A stretch of DNA of 42,874 nt from Acidobacteriaceae bacterium (GCA_003131585.1 PKVW01000068.1:9743-52616), one strand, 5' to 3'; shown: positions 15,673 through 23,337, counted from the stretch's first letter. Notes: generated by a model from the letters alone, not told the origin. Numbers and translations: made by a program.

Positions 15673-15689
15673 CGGTAGTGGGCTACTTT
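15673..15689 (-). repeat. 17-bp inverted repeat, left copy
   Basis: CGGTAGTGGGCTACTTT, the exact reverse complement of 19070-19086. It lies about 65 bp upstream of the zinc-ribbon gene and overlaps the last codon and stop of the small membrane-protein gene. Confidence 0.7.
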
Positions 15690-15988
15690 GACCGAAGCCA
15701 AAAACCTAGAACAGTCCCTATCACGCCGTAAGCCCAATGTTTGCTAGCCTGATCGTATTGCAAAGACATGATCATTTTAATAGCTACCGTCACCAAGAGT
15801 AGGCTCAGGAGGACTTGCATGAGCACACGTGGCAGCTCCTGCACCAGCCCAAATCCGCCATGCAGGTGCACTTCGCCCTTACGCGGCTCTGGAGGGTCCT
15901 TTAGGAAGCGGCTACCAAAAAGAAACAGTGCGCTGGAGATAAAAAACAAGAGAGCGTTGGTAGGCAAATGAGGCGAGAATGGATTCAT
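15683..15988 (-). CDS. Small membrane protein abutting the IS1-type transposase
   Basis: 101 residues with about three hydrophobic segments (ALLFFISSALFLFGS near 12-27, VLMQVLLSLLLVTVAIKM near 55-73, and a C-terminal WAYGVIGTVLGFWL). Its ATG follows the transposase stop directly (TAAATG, 15991-15986), so the two could be translated together. Its own stop codon lies inside the 17-bp repeat at 15673-15689, suggesting the C-terminus was set by an insertion boundary. No family recognised; it may be a passenger gene or simply the neighbour of the insertion. Confidence 0.5.
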   Translation of the reverse strand: MNPFSPHLPTNALLFFISSALFLFGSRFLKDPPEPRKGEVHLHGGFGLVQELPRVLMQVLLSLLLVTVAIKMIMSLQYDQASKHWAYGVIGTVLGFWLRSK

Positions 15989-16849
15989 TTACGCTGCTCT
16001 TTCCGCCCTCCGCTGCTCGTAGGCTTCCCAGAGGGCTACCAAATCCTCTACGCTCCACAGCCGATCCGTTACGCCAGCGGCCATGGCTGGGGACGTGCGA
16101 AGTGTACGATGAATCTTGATGAAGTTGTAGGAGAAATAATCGAGGGCCGTGGCAGCCGCGTGATTCTCCATCTTCCGGCTGAATCCATTCGATAGGCGAG
16201 TGTAGCGCCGCATCGTCCCGCGAACAGTCCAGTTCTGGCGCTCTACAAACGAGGTGCTTACATGCTTCGGGTCAGGCCGCCCGCTGACTTCTTTCATTTC
16301 ACAGCCTATGCACTTCGCGGGAGAATAGCGCGTATCAGGATCGCCAGAAGCGCGGTAAATCTTGTGCAACTGCGCGAAATCGGCCTGTCCCCCGAAAGCA
16401 TCTTCGACCACATTCAAATATGTGCGGAGTTGGTCTGTGGTGATCTGAATGCGGCCCTTAACGCGCTTCGCAATATCTTCCACGAAGTCAGTGGCCGTTG
16501 CTAGATCGCGCTTCCCAAGCCGCCATGAGGCTACCAGCTTGCTGTCCGCGTCGGTACAAACCCAAAGCCAAACGTCGCCAGCATCGGGGTTCTTGCGTGC
16601 AATTTCTTCCGTCCGGTTGCGATCCTTGCAATAAATCCATCCCCACATTTCGTCAAGTTGAAATCGCTTCGATTGGAGATTACGGAACGCATAGTCTTGA
16701 TAATCGGCGCACACTTCGCCAACCTCCACTAGCAGCCGCATGACTGTTTTCTTCGCAACGCCCGTCATGCGAACCGTTGCACGAATGGAACAGCCCTCAA
16801 TTAGGCATCCGATAACCTGCGCTCGCGTAATATTGTCTAAGCGATTCAT
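15989..16849 (-). CDS. IS1-family-like transposase (single frame)
   Basis: 286 residues. An N-terminal helix-turn-helix (QVIGCLIEGCSIRATVRMTGVAKKTVMRLL) precedes a DDE-type catalytic core: D66 in QLDEMWGWIYCK, Asp in TTDQLRTYLNVV, and Glu in STSFVERQNWTVRGTMRR, with the IS1-like ending LSNGFSRKMENHAAATALDYF and FIKIHRTLRTSPAMAAG. It is read in one frame, unlike classical IS1 insAB frameshifting. All catalytic motifs are present. It has its own strong promoter (16859-16888). Terminal inverted repeats were searched for by eye and not found. Confidence 0.85.
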   Translation of the reverse strand: MNRLDNITRAQVIGCLIEGCSIRATVRMTGVAKKTVMRLLVEVGEVCADYQDYAFRNLQSKRFQLDEMWGWIYCKDRNRTEEIARKNPDAGDVWLWVCTDADSKLVASWRLGKRDLATATDFVEDIAKRVKGRIQITTDQLRTYLNVVEDAFGGQADFAQLHKIYRASGDPDTRYSPAKCIGCEMKEVSGRPDPKHVSTSFVERQNWTVRGTMRRYTRLSNGFSRKMENHAAATALDYFSYNFIKIHRTLRTSPAMAAGVTDRLWSVEDLVALWEAYEQRRAERAA

Positions 16850-16858
16850 AGTGTCAAG

Positions 16859-16888
16859 ATTATACTAATACGCTTTAGCACAAGTCAA
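16859..16888 (-). promoter_or_regulatory. Strong predicted promoter of the IS1-type transposase
   Basis: On the minus strand: TTGACT (16888-16883), 18-bp spacer, consensus TATAAT (16864-16859). The ATG at 16849 is 9 nt further on, so the transcript would have almost no leader. Confidence 0.65.
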
Positions 16889-17070
16889 GTTAATAATGCG
16901 AGGAAGCACTATAAATACTGGCGTCATGCTAAAACGAAATAGGAGCGTTGCGCCTATAAAAAAGTGCAGGCGATGTGTCAACAATACCTGCCGCAGGCGA
17001 CATTCCGCACCCATCTCATTTTGTGCTTGTGCTACCCGGAGGTTTTCTGCTATTTATCGAGTGTAGGTCG

Positions 17071-17191
17071 GCTGAGTGGGTTCGGTCTAAGTTTCGCCGC
17101 CTAGTTCCGAACCCGCTCGGCTGGAAAGCGAGGACGGTATGGCTAGAAGATAGCCGCCCGTCGCGGGCGGGGGGTTGAGGAATCAACCCCC
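17071..17191 (+). ncRNA. Candidate structured RNA or leader (hairpin cluster)
   Basis: Hairpin 1: 17071-17085 pairs fully with 17107-17121 (15 pairs including two G-U). Hairpin 2: GGCTA (17141-17145) with TAGCC (17151-17155). Hairpin 3: CCGCCCG (17154-17160) with CGGGCGG (17164-17170). Hairpin 4: GGGGTTGA (17171-17178) with TCAACCCC (17183-17190), closed by GGAA, a GNRA tetraloop. Hairpins 2 and 3 overlap and cannot form together, as in attenuators. Hairpins 3 and 4 are contiguous and could stack. It lies 61 nt before the gene at 17252. No known RNA family was recognised. Confidence 0.4.
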
Positions 17192-17251
17192 ATACAATTC
17201 CTGCGCTCGCTTTTTGGTATACACGATTTCGGGTCCGATTGAAAGGGGAAA

Positions 17252-17989
17252 ATGGTAATGGCTAATGACAATACAAACCCGCTGGTTGCCTATGCAGAAG
17301 CTAGGATCGCGGCATGGCAAGCCGTCCTAGCGTCTGTGAAGTCTGCACTGACCCTTGATCCCGGCGGGCTAACGGTTGAAGGCTTCGACCTACCATCCAC
17401 GACACAGGGCGGGGATTTGGGGCAGCCGATAGACCTGCCGCAGGGAGCATTCATGGGCAAGAGTGTGCCTGCTTGCATTGAGCTTTACCTATCCGCAGTG
17501 AAGAAGAAAAAGACCAACAAGGAGATCGTTGATGCTCTACGCGAGGGCGGCGTTGAATCCAACAGCAAACTCGACAATACGGTTAATGCAGCGCTGTTTA
17601 AGCTCAAGAGCAATGGAGTGGCACTACGCTTCAAAGACGGCTGGGGATTGAGTTCTTGGTATCCCGCACACATTAGGGCGGTGACTCCTGCGGCTTCCAA
17701 ACGGGCCAAGAAGAAGGCGAAGAAGAGCGGACGAAAAGACCTGCCCGCCAAAACGAATGCCGCTAGTCCTGCGCCTGCGAAGGGCAAAGTCAATGAGCGG
17801 ATTATTCAACTTTTGCAGGCGAAGCCCGAACGCGAATACTCGCTTGAAGCAATAGCAGAGCATCTTGGAATGGGAGTTAGGGGTGCTCGGTTGAGCCTTG
17901 GAAAGATGCTGAAAGCGGGACGTGTGAAAATGAGCGCCCCTGGTATGTACATGGTTGGCCGCCCGCAACTCGTTGCGGCTGGCGCGTAA
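17252..17989 (+). CDS. Two-domain winged-helix/HARE-HTH-like protein
   Basis: 245 residues. A helical N-terminus (about 1-40) leads to a conserved block IDLPQGAFMGKSVPACIELYLSAVKKKKTNKEIVDALREGG with GWGLSSWYPAHIRA. This looks like a winged-helix domain of the HARE-HTH type, found in proteins proposed to link chromatin or restriction to regulation. A Lys/Ala-rich linker (about 150-180) follows, then a second winged-helix-like unit (NERIIQLLQAKPEREYSLEAIAEHLGMGVRGARLSLGKML). Starts at 17252 and 17258 are both served by AAGGGG. The next gene starts 25 bp after the stop. DNA binding is inferred; target unknown. Confidence 0.65.
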   Translation: MVMANDNTNPLVAYAEARIAAWQAVLASVKSALTLDPGGLTVEGFDLPSTTQGGDLGQPIDLPQGAFMGKSVPACIELYLSAVKKKKTNKEIVDALREGGVESNSKLDNTVNAALFKLKSNGVALRFKDGWGLSSWYPAHIRAVTPAASKRAKKKAKKSGRKDLPAKTNAASPAPAKGKVNERIIQLLQAKPEREYSLEAIAEHLGMGVRGARLSLGKMLKAGRVKMSAPGMYMVGRPQLVAAGA

Positions 17990-18014
17990 TAAATCAGAAC
18001 GAAAGAGGTCTGGC

Positions 18015-18599
18015 ATGGCAGCACCAAATCGGCCACCACAGCAATTTCCGACAGTTTACATATCGTTCTCCGCTGAGATAAACCCCAATACAACGGAGAG
18101 TCTAATCGCGCTGTTCGCCAACGAGATCAATCAAGGAAAGCGGGATTTCTACCTGATGATTTCGACTCCCGGCGGGGCCGTGATGAATGGTCTCAACTTG
18201 TACAATGTGCTGCGGGGCTTGCCGATAACACTCACGACCCACAACGTGGGAAACGTTGATTCGATTGGGAACGCAATTTTCTTGGCCGGACAAACTCGCT
18301 ACGCTTGCCCACATTCAACATTCATGTTCCACGGAGTCAGTTTCAATTTTACCCAAGGGGTAAACTTGGATGAACGCGGATCGAGGGAGCGCCTCGCAAA
18401 CATTTTGAGCGACCAAAGGCGGATCGGCTCAATAATTCAGGAGAGAACCACGCTAACGGCTAAGAGGGTCAGGGCTATGTTCCGAGAGGCTAGAACTGTT
18501 GACTCTGCATTTGCCGCTGGCTGTGGGATTGTTAATGAGATCAGAGACGTTCAGGTTCCGGCTGGCTGTCCCGTATTCCAACTGGTATTCCAGCGCTAG
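18015..18599 (+). CDS. ClpP-like serine protease subunit (Clp/crotonase fold)
   Basis: 194 residues from MAAPNRPP, start supported by AGAGG 7-11 nt upstream. ClpP-like elements: MISTPGGAVMNGLNLYNVL (oxyanion PGG, residues 52-54), a candidate nucleophile Ser83 in VGNVDSIGNAIFLAG, and candidate His106 in HSTFMFHGVS, a spacing of 23 compared with 25 in classical ClpP. The third catalytic residue was not fixed. Housekeeping ClpP has a different nucleophile context, so this is an accessory paralogue of the type found near mobile DNA. Likely co-transcribed with the winged-helix gene. No adjacent ATPase is seen. Confidence 0.7.
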   Translation: MAAPNRPPQQFPTVYISFSAEINPNTTESLIALFANEINQGKRDFYLMISTPGGAVMNGLNLYNVLRGLPITLTTHNVGNVDSIGNAIFLAGQTRYACPHSTFMFHGVSFNFTQGVNLDERGSRERLANILSDQRRIGSIIQERTTLTAKRVRAMFREARTVDSAFAAGCGIVNEIRDVQVPAGCPVFQLVFQR

Positions 18600-18723
18600 C
18601 CCAGTCATCTGATTATCGGGTTGATTGATTGGCTGGTCTATGTGGTTCATACGGCACCCCTACGCTTAAGTCTAGTACATCGGCAACTTGGGCTGTCAAC
18701 ATTACCTCGGAACGATTAAGGAG

Positions 18724-19020
18724 TTAATCCGTCGCCTTCCGTTCGCTTTTGGGCTTGTCCCATCTCGCCTTAGCGGCTTGCAAGGCTCGCGCTCTGCGTT
18801 CCTCTTGGGTCATGGTCGCTAAACTGCGCTTCCCGCCGATCTTCCCACCCTTCTTCCCCATTGCCGACATAACACGGGAAATATCCAGCTTGGAGGGGGG
18901 AGGGACTTTGACCACGACTCGGACAGTCTTAGGCGGCTCAGGTTCCTCCGCTGTTCTCTGTACCTGTACGTAGGCGACTTGGTTTACGTCCGAAGGTCTG
19001 CTATTCCGCTTTAGCTTCAT
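18724..19020 (-). CDS. Small basic KGG-motif protein
   Basis: 98 residues from MKLKRNSRP. A Pro/Val-rich middle (PPKTVRVVVKVPPPSK) precedes SAMGKKGGKIGGKRSLATM and TQEERRARALQAAKARW, a Gly-Lys-Gly-Gly pattern with a basic helix found in many small, poorly characterised bacterial proteins. The ATG at 19020 is preferred over an upstream start at 19065 that would run into the 17-bp repeat area. It converges with the ClpP-like gene. Function unknown. Confidence 0.6.
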   Translation of the reverse strand: MKLKRNSRPSDVNQVAYVQVQRTAEEPEPPKTVRVVVKVPPPSKLDISRVMSAMGKKGGKIGGKRSLATMTQEERRARALQAAKARWDKPKSERKATD

Positions 19021-19069
19021 GCCCCAAGTATGCCACGGAGCGCGCACGTTTGCCAGCTGTCTCAAAATG

Positions 19070-19086
19070 AAAGTAGCCCACTACCG
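19070..19086 (+). repeat. 17-bp inverted repeat, right copy
   Basis: AAAGTAGCCCACTACCG, exact reverse complement of 15673-15689. Both copies are followed by a GGGCCC-containing GC-rich stretch. It marks the right edge of the second accessory block and sits upstream of the S9 peptidase gene. Confidence 0.7.
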
Positions 19087-19184
19087 GCGGGCCCGGGCAG
19101 CCGCACGCGAGGCGCTTGCAGGTGTAAACTCTTTCGTTCATGCCGCGTGCTTTTTTCCTTACTTCTTGTTCCTGGGGTTTCATC

Positions 19185-21419
19185 GTGAAAAGAATGATCT
19201 CACCCTTCGCTCTTGCTGCCGCTCTGACATTTGTTTCTGGCCTGTTGGCGCCGCTTTGGGCGCAATCGTCCTCGCCGGTGAAACCGCTTACCATTGAGGC
19301 GATCTTCGCTCCCGGCGGTCTGACCGGGCGGGCTCCAGAAAATACGGAGTGGAGTCCCGATGGAACCAAGCTCACGTTTGTGCAGCGCGACGACGAGGGG
19401 GAACACGGCGAACTGTGGTATGTGGACGCGGCCACGGGCGAGAAGAAGATCTTGCTGAGCGCCGCCAAGCTGGCCTCGCTCGCGCCCGACTATAACAAGG
19501 TAAAAGATGAGCGCGAAAAAGAGCGCCTGACGCGCTATCACGTAGCAGCCTACCTGTGGGCGCCGGATTCGAAGCACCTGATTTTTGACTCTCAGGGACA
19601 GCTCTGGCTTTTTGATTTGGCGACAAGTACGGCCGTGCAGTTTACTTCGGCGCCCGACCCCAGTGGCGATCCCAGGTTCTCCCCCGACGGCAGCCACGTT
19701 TCCTACGTGCGCAAGCACAACCTTTACGTCCGGCCGGCGAGCGGTAAGGGCGAAAAGCAACTCACCAGGGATGCAGGGGACAACCTGTTCAACGGCGACA
19801 TCGATTGGGTCTACGCGGAAGAGTTGGCCGTGCGCAGCAATTATTTCTGGTCGCCCGACAGCAAGCAGATCGCCTTCCTGCACATGGACGAAACCATGGT
19901 TCCAACCTATCCCATCACCAACTGGATCCCGACGCATCCGACGGTGGACAACGAAAAATATCCGAAAGTGGGAGATGCAAACCCCGTGGTGAAGCTGGGC
20001 GTGGTGGACGCCGACAAGGGCAAGGTTCGGTGGATTTCTCTGACCAATGATGAAGAGGCTTACATTCCGCGTTTTGGCTGGGTCCGCGAGGGAGTGGTCT
20101 GGGCCGAAGTTCTCAACCGCAACCAGGACAAAATGGATCTTTACTTCATCGACGCCAAGTCGGGCAAGTCGGCGAAAGTGCTGGCCGAGACCAGCCCCGG
20201 CGCGTGGATCAATGTGAATGACGACTTCCGGGTGTTGAAGTCCGGCGATCGCTTCCTATGGTCGAGCTGGCGCGATGGGCACACGCATTTGTATCTCTAC
20301 AGCTTTGACAAGCAGAACCCGCTTGCCGCCGAAGCGAAACTGGAGCGCCAACTTACGCAGGGCGACTTTGAGGCGATGGGAGTGGAAGCGGTGGATGAAG
20401 CCGCGAGCACCGTATTTTTCTCTTCCAATAAAGATGACCCAAGGCAACGGCATATTTTCTCGATCAAGCTGGATGGAACTGGCTTGCAGCAGCTTACGCA
20501 GGATGAGGGGCTTTACTTCGGCAAGTTCTCCGAGGATGGCAAGCACTACGAGCGGACCTTCCTGGGTCCGTTGACGGCGCCGCAGATGTCGCTGTGCACG
20601 GTGGGTGGTACATGCGCCGCGGTGTGGGAGGCGCGCAATGAAGTCGCCGAATATGGGCTGCGATCTCCGAAATTCCTGGAGTTCAAAGCGGAGGACGGGA
20701 CGACGCTGTATGGACGTTTGTTGCTTCCTCCGGACGCGGCGGCCAGCGGCAAGATTCCGCTGATCGTGAATATCTACGGCGGGCCTGCGGCGCAGACGGT
20801 TCTGAAAGAACTGCCGAGTCCGTTCGACGAGATTCTGGCGCGCCGGGGCTTCGCGATCTTTTCCGTCGATAATCGCGGGACTCCGGGCCGCGACCGCAAA
20901 TTCCAGGCCGCGATTCGCCACGAGTTCGGAACGATCGAGTTGAAAGACCAGCTTACCGCGCTGGATCAGCTTTTCGCGCAGTACCCGCAACTCGATAGAG
21001 AACGCATGGCGATCTGGGGATGGTCGAATGGCGGCTCGATGACGATCTATGCGATGACGCACTCGGACCGGTTCCGCGCTGGAGTCGCAGTGGCGCCTGT
21101 GACCGATCAGGTAAATTACGACACCATCTACACTGAGCGCTACATGGGCCTGCTCAAGGACGACGCGGCGGGTTATGCCGAATCCGACGTGACGAAGTCG
21201 GCCGCGAATCTGCATGGAGCGCTTTTGCTGGCGCACGGTACTGGCGACGACAACGTGCACTTCCAGAACAGTATTCAGATGATTGACGCGCTGATTAAGG
21301 CGGGCAAGCAATTCCGATTGATGATCTATCCCAACAAAACCCACAGCATCGCCGGAAGCGATGCGCGCGATCACCTTTTCCACATGATTGAAGATCACTT
21401 TGAGCGGGAGCTGAAGTAG
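19185..21419 (+). CDS. S9 family peptidase (dipeptidyl peptidase IV type), exported
   Basis: About 744 residues. GTG 19185 (GGGG 7-10 nt upstream) gives MKRMISPFALAAALTFVSGLLAPLWAQ, a signal peptide with a KR n-region; ATG 19194 and 19140 are alternatives. An N-terminal DPP IV beta-propeller (PDGTKLTFVQRDDEGEHGELW, WAPDSKHLIF, DIDWVYAEELAVRSNYFWSPD) is followed by an alpha/beta-hydrolase domain with nucleophile GWSNGGSM, Asp in GTGDDNVHFQN and His in NKTHSIAG. The EE motif in YAEELAV is the substrate amino-terminus site of DPP IV enzymes. Predicted to remove N-terminal dipeptides from peptides in the periplasm. Confidence 0.92.
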   Translation: MKRMISPFALAAALTFVSGLLAPLWAQSSSPVKPLTIEAIFAPGGLTGRAPENTEWSPDGTKLTFVQRDDEGEHGELWYVDAATGEKKILLSAAKLASLAPDYNKVKDEREKERLTRYHVAAYLWAPDSKHLIFDSQGQLWLFDLATSTAVQFTSAPDPSGDPRFSPDGSHVSYVRKHNLYVRPASGKGEKQLTRDAGDNLFNGDIDWVYAEELAVRSNYFWSPDSKQIAFLHMDETMVPTYPITNWIPTHPTVDNEKYPKVGDANPVVKLGVVDADKGKVRWISLTNDEEAYIPRFGWVREGVVWAEVLNRNQDKMDLYFIDAKSGKSAKVLAETSPGAWINVNDDFRVLKSGDRFLWSSWRDGHTHLYLYSFDKQNPLAAEAKLERQLTQGDFEAMGVEAVDEAASTVFFSSNKDDPRQRHIFSIKLDGTGLQQLTQDEGLYFGKFSEDGKHYERTFLGPLTAPQMSLCTVGGTCAAVWEARNEVAEYGLRSPKFLEFKAEDGTTLYGRLLLPPDAAASGKIPLIVNIYGGPAAQTVLKELPSPFDEILARRGFAIFSVDNRGTPGRDRKFQAAIRHEFGTIELKDQLTALDQLFAQYPQLDRERMAIWGWSNGGSMTIYAMTHSDRFRAGVAVAPVTDQVNYDTIYTERYMGLLKDDAAGYAESDVTKSAANLHGALLLAHGTGDDNVHFQNSIQMIDALIKAGKQFRLMIYPNKTHSIAGSDARDHLFHMIEDHFERELK

Positions 21420-21426
21420 GAAAGCG

Positions 21427-21858
21427 CTACCTGCGCTTGTCGGGCTTCCGGAACGAACTTACTCTCGTCGAACTCTCTCTCGTCGAACTTTCTCTCGTCG
21501 AACTTTCTTTGCTCGAACTCTCTTTCGTCGAGCTTTCTTTGCTGGAATTCTCTTTCGAGGAGCTGTCGGTCGGCGAGCTTTCCTTGGCGGAACTTTCCTT
21601 TGAGGAGCCTTCCGGCTTGGACTTGGTTTCCTTCTTGGAGTCTTTATCGCCACCGTCGGCAGAAGCGGGCGCGTGGGACTTGTTCGCATAGTCGGTCACG
21701 TACCAGCCCGATCCTTTGAATTGCACGGCTGGGGCGGAAATCATCTGCTCGACTCGACCTCCGCACTCTGGACACTTCTTGACCATCTTGTCGGAAAACT
21801 TCTGGATTTTCTCGAAACGGTGACCGCACTTCTCGCACTCGTATTCGTAAAGAGGCAT
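21427..21858 (-). CDS. FmdB-type zinc ribbon protein with Ser/Lys/Glu repeat tail
   Basis: 143 residues. The FmdB regulatory-type zinc ribbon is at the N-terminus: MPLYEYECEKCGHRFEKIQ with C8, C11, C29 and C32, then the usual GSGWYVTDYA. From about residue 75 the protein is low complexity, built on a 15-nt unit (about 21460-21620) encoding repeats such as KESST. The tail is probably disordered and likely variable between strains. The function of the family is not established. Convergent with the S9 peptidase gene, 7 bp between stops. Confidence 0.85.
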   Translation of the reverse strand: MPLYEYECEKCGHRFEKIQKFSDKMVKKCPECGGRVEQMISAPAVQFKGSGWYVTDYANKSHAPASADGGDKDSKKETKSKPEGSSKESSAKESSPTDSSSKENSSKESSTKESSSKESSTRESSTRESSTRVSSFRKPDKRR

Positions 21859-21993
21859 GGGTTCTGGGACGGTTGTGGAGAAAAGTTACTCGCAAGTCGA
21901 TTCTAGAGGCGCGGGTTCGATTGCGTCAATTCAGGCGGCAGGCACGGCGCAAGGCGATTTTTCCATGCGTTCTCAGGTGGTAGACTTCGGGCC

Positions 21994-22962
21994 ATGAAGG
22001 ACGCTGGCCGGAAACTTGGCGAGTGCAAGACCGCCGGGGCCGAAACCGTTCCGCGGGAAGTCATCCAGCCCGAAGTCAACCCGAAGACTGCGGCGTTGGA
22101 ACGCGTTGCGCTTGCGCCGGAGCCGGCGCTTTATCTTGTGGCCACGCCCATCGGCAACCTGGAAGACATCACTTTGAGGGCGTTGCGCGTGCTCAGGGAA
22201 GTCGATCTCATTGCCTGCGAAGACACCCGGCAGACCCAGAAGCTGCTTAACCACTACGGCATCGCGACGCGCACCATCAGCTACCACGAGCACAACGAGA
22301 TGACGCGCGCGGCGCAGTTGGTGAAAGAAATGCAGGAAGGCGCGAGCGTCGCCCTGGTGACGGACGCGGGCATGCCGGGGATCTCCGATCCGGGATTCCG
22401 GCTGATTTCGCTGGCCATTCGGCATCATGTGCCGGTGGTGCCGATTCCCGGAGCGTCGGCGTTTCTGGCCGCGCTGGTGGCGAGCGGACTGCCGACGGAT
22501 TCCTTTCGTTTCAGCGGATTTCTTCCGGCGAAGCGCGGGGAGCGGCGGGCGGCGCTGGAAGCGATCAGGACTTCGCCGCGCACGCAGGTTTTCTACGAGG
22601 CTCCGCACCGGATCGTGGAGGCTCTTTCCGATGCGGTCGAGATTTTGGGAAAAGACCGGCATGTGGTGATCGCTCGCGAAGTGACCAAGCTGCACGAAGA
22701 GTTTTTGCGCGGGCGCGCGGGCGAAGTTCTGGAGACGCTGAAGTCGCGGGATGGGGTGAAGGGCGAGATCACGCTGCTGATCGGCAAGGCCGAGGAAGCG
22801 GAGGCGCAGGTTGTGGGGGCAGCACGGGTGAGCGTCCGTCAGAGGGTTGAGCGGATCATGGCCGAGGAGAAGCTCGACGAGAAAGCCGCGCTGAAAAAGG
22901 TGGCGAAGGAGCGGGGGATTTCGAAGAGCGAGGCGTACCGGGAGCTGCAGAGGAGCAAGTGA
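21994..22962 (+). CDS. rsmI: 16S rRNA 2'-O-methyltransferase RsmI
   Basis: 322 residues. Tetrapyrrole-methylase fold: ALYLVATPIGNLEDITLRAL, DLIACEDTRQTQKLL, SYHEHNE, VALVTDAGMPGISDPGFRLI, PIPGASAFLAALVASGLPTDSF and FYEAPHRIVE. It methylates C1402 of 16S rRNA at the ribose. A 44-residue N-terminal extension precedes the core and a basic helical C-terminus (about 285-322) follows. ATG 21994 lies 7 nt after TAGACT (21981-21986), suggesting a leaderless transcript; the -35 (TTTTTC, 17-bp spacer) is weak. Confidence 0.93.
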   Translation: MKDAGRKLGECKTAGAETVPREVIQPEVNPKTAALERVALAPEPALYLVATPIGNLEDITLRALRVLREVDLIACEDTRQTQKLLNHYGIATRTISYHEHNEMTRAAQLVKEMQEGASVALVTDAGMPGISDPGFRLISLAIRHHVPVVPIPGASAFLAALVASGLPTDSFRFSGFLPAKRGERRAALEAIRTSPRTQVFYEAPHRIVEALSDAVEILGKDRHVVIAREVTKLHEEFLRGRAGEVLETLKSRDGVKGEITLLIGKAEEAEAQVVGAARVSVRQRVERIMAEEKLDEKAALKKVAKERGISKSEAYRELQRSK

Positions 22963-22978
22963 CCGCCCGACGAGATGC

Positions 22979-23011
22979 TATAATCAACATTGATTAACGT
23001 TAATCGATGTT
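22979..23011 (+). promoter_or_regulatory. Extended -10 promoter with overlapping operator of toxin-antitoxin pair
   Basis: TGC-TATAAT (TATAAT 22979-22984) is an extended -10 element without a good -35. Two bases later a 26-bp palindrome (22986-23011) begins; its inner 14 bp, GATTAACGTTAATC, are perfectly symmetrical and only one outer pair mismatches. The predicted transcript start falls inside it, so binding would block initiation. Likely the autoregulatory site of the antitoxin at 23040. Confidence 0.7.
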
Positions 23012-23039
23012 CGTCCGTAACCGAAGGAGTCAGGAAATT

Positions 23040-23327
23040 ATGAAGAGCATAGTGCATCGCATTCCGCTAACTAAGGCGCGCATCAATCTCGGGCAGGTTG
23101 TCCGGCGGGCTCACGTGAATCGCGAGTACTTCATCCTGGAGAAAGACGGGATTCCCGTAGTCGGCATCATGCACGTCGATGATTTGGAAGACTACCTGGA
23201 CCTTCACGACTCCGACCTTAACAACCATATCGCAAAGAGTAGCGCAGAATACCGTGAGGGCAAAGCGCGCGACGTGAGCGAGCTCTTGGCAGAACTGAAA
23301 ACTCCCGCAAACAAGAAAAAAAAGTAA
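23040..23327 (+). CDS. Phd/YefM-family antitoxin
   Basis: 95 residues from MKSIVHRIPLTKARINLGQVVRRAHVNREYFILEKDGIPVVGIMHVDDLEDYLDL. This is the classic Phd/YefM N-terminal fold that dimerises and binds operator DNA, followed by an acidic helix and a Lys-rich tail. ATG 23040 is chosen; a start at 23007 would lie inside the operator. It neutralises the toxin encoded 10 bp downstream. Family assignment is strong; toxin pairing is from adjacency. Confidence 0.85.
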   Translation: MKSIVHRIPLTKARINLGQVVRRAHVNREYFILEKDGIPVVGIMHVDDLEDYLDLHDSDLNNHIAKSSAEYREGKARDVSELLAELKTPANKKKK

Positions 23328-23337
23328 TCTTTACATC

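Larger units (their letters stand above)
16850..17251. other. 402-bp gene-free region with promoter and hairpins
   Basis: Between the minus-strand transposase and the plus-strand gene at 17252. Contains the transposase promoter, an AT-rich stretch to about 16970, and a dense run of hairpins from 17071 to 17191 described separately. A 67-codon frame (GTG 16975 to 17178) exists but overlaps the hairpins and has no recognised features. Confidence 0.7.

Noticed and set aside
16975-17178. 67-codon GTG frame in the hairpin region
   Set aside because: Ends inside a stable hairpin, no family features, and the RNA structures explain the constraint better; kept only as an uncertain possibility.
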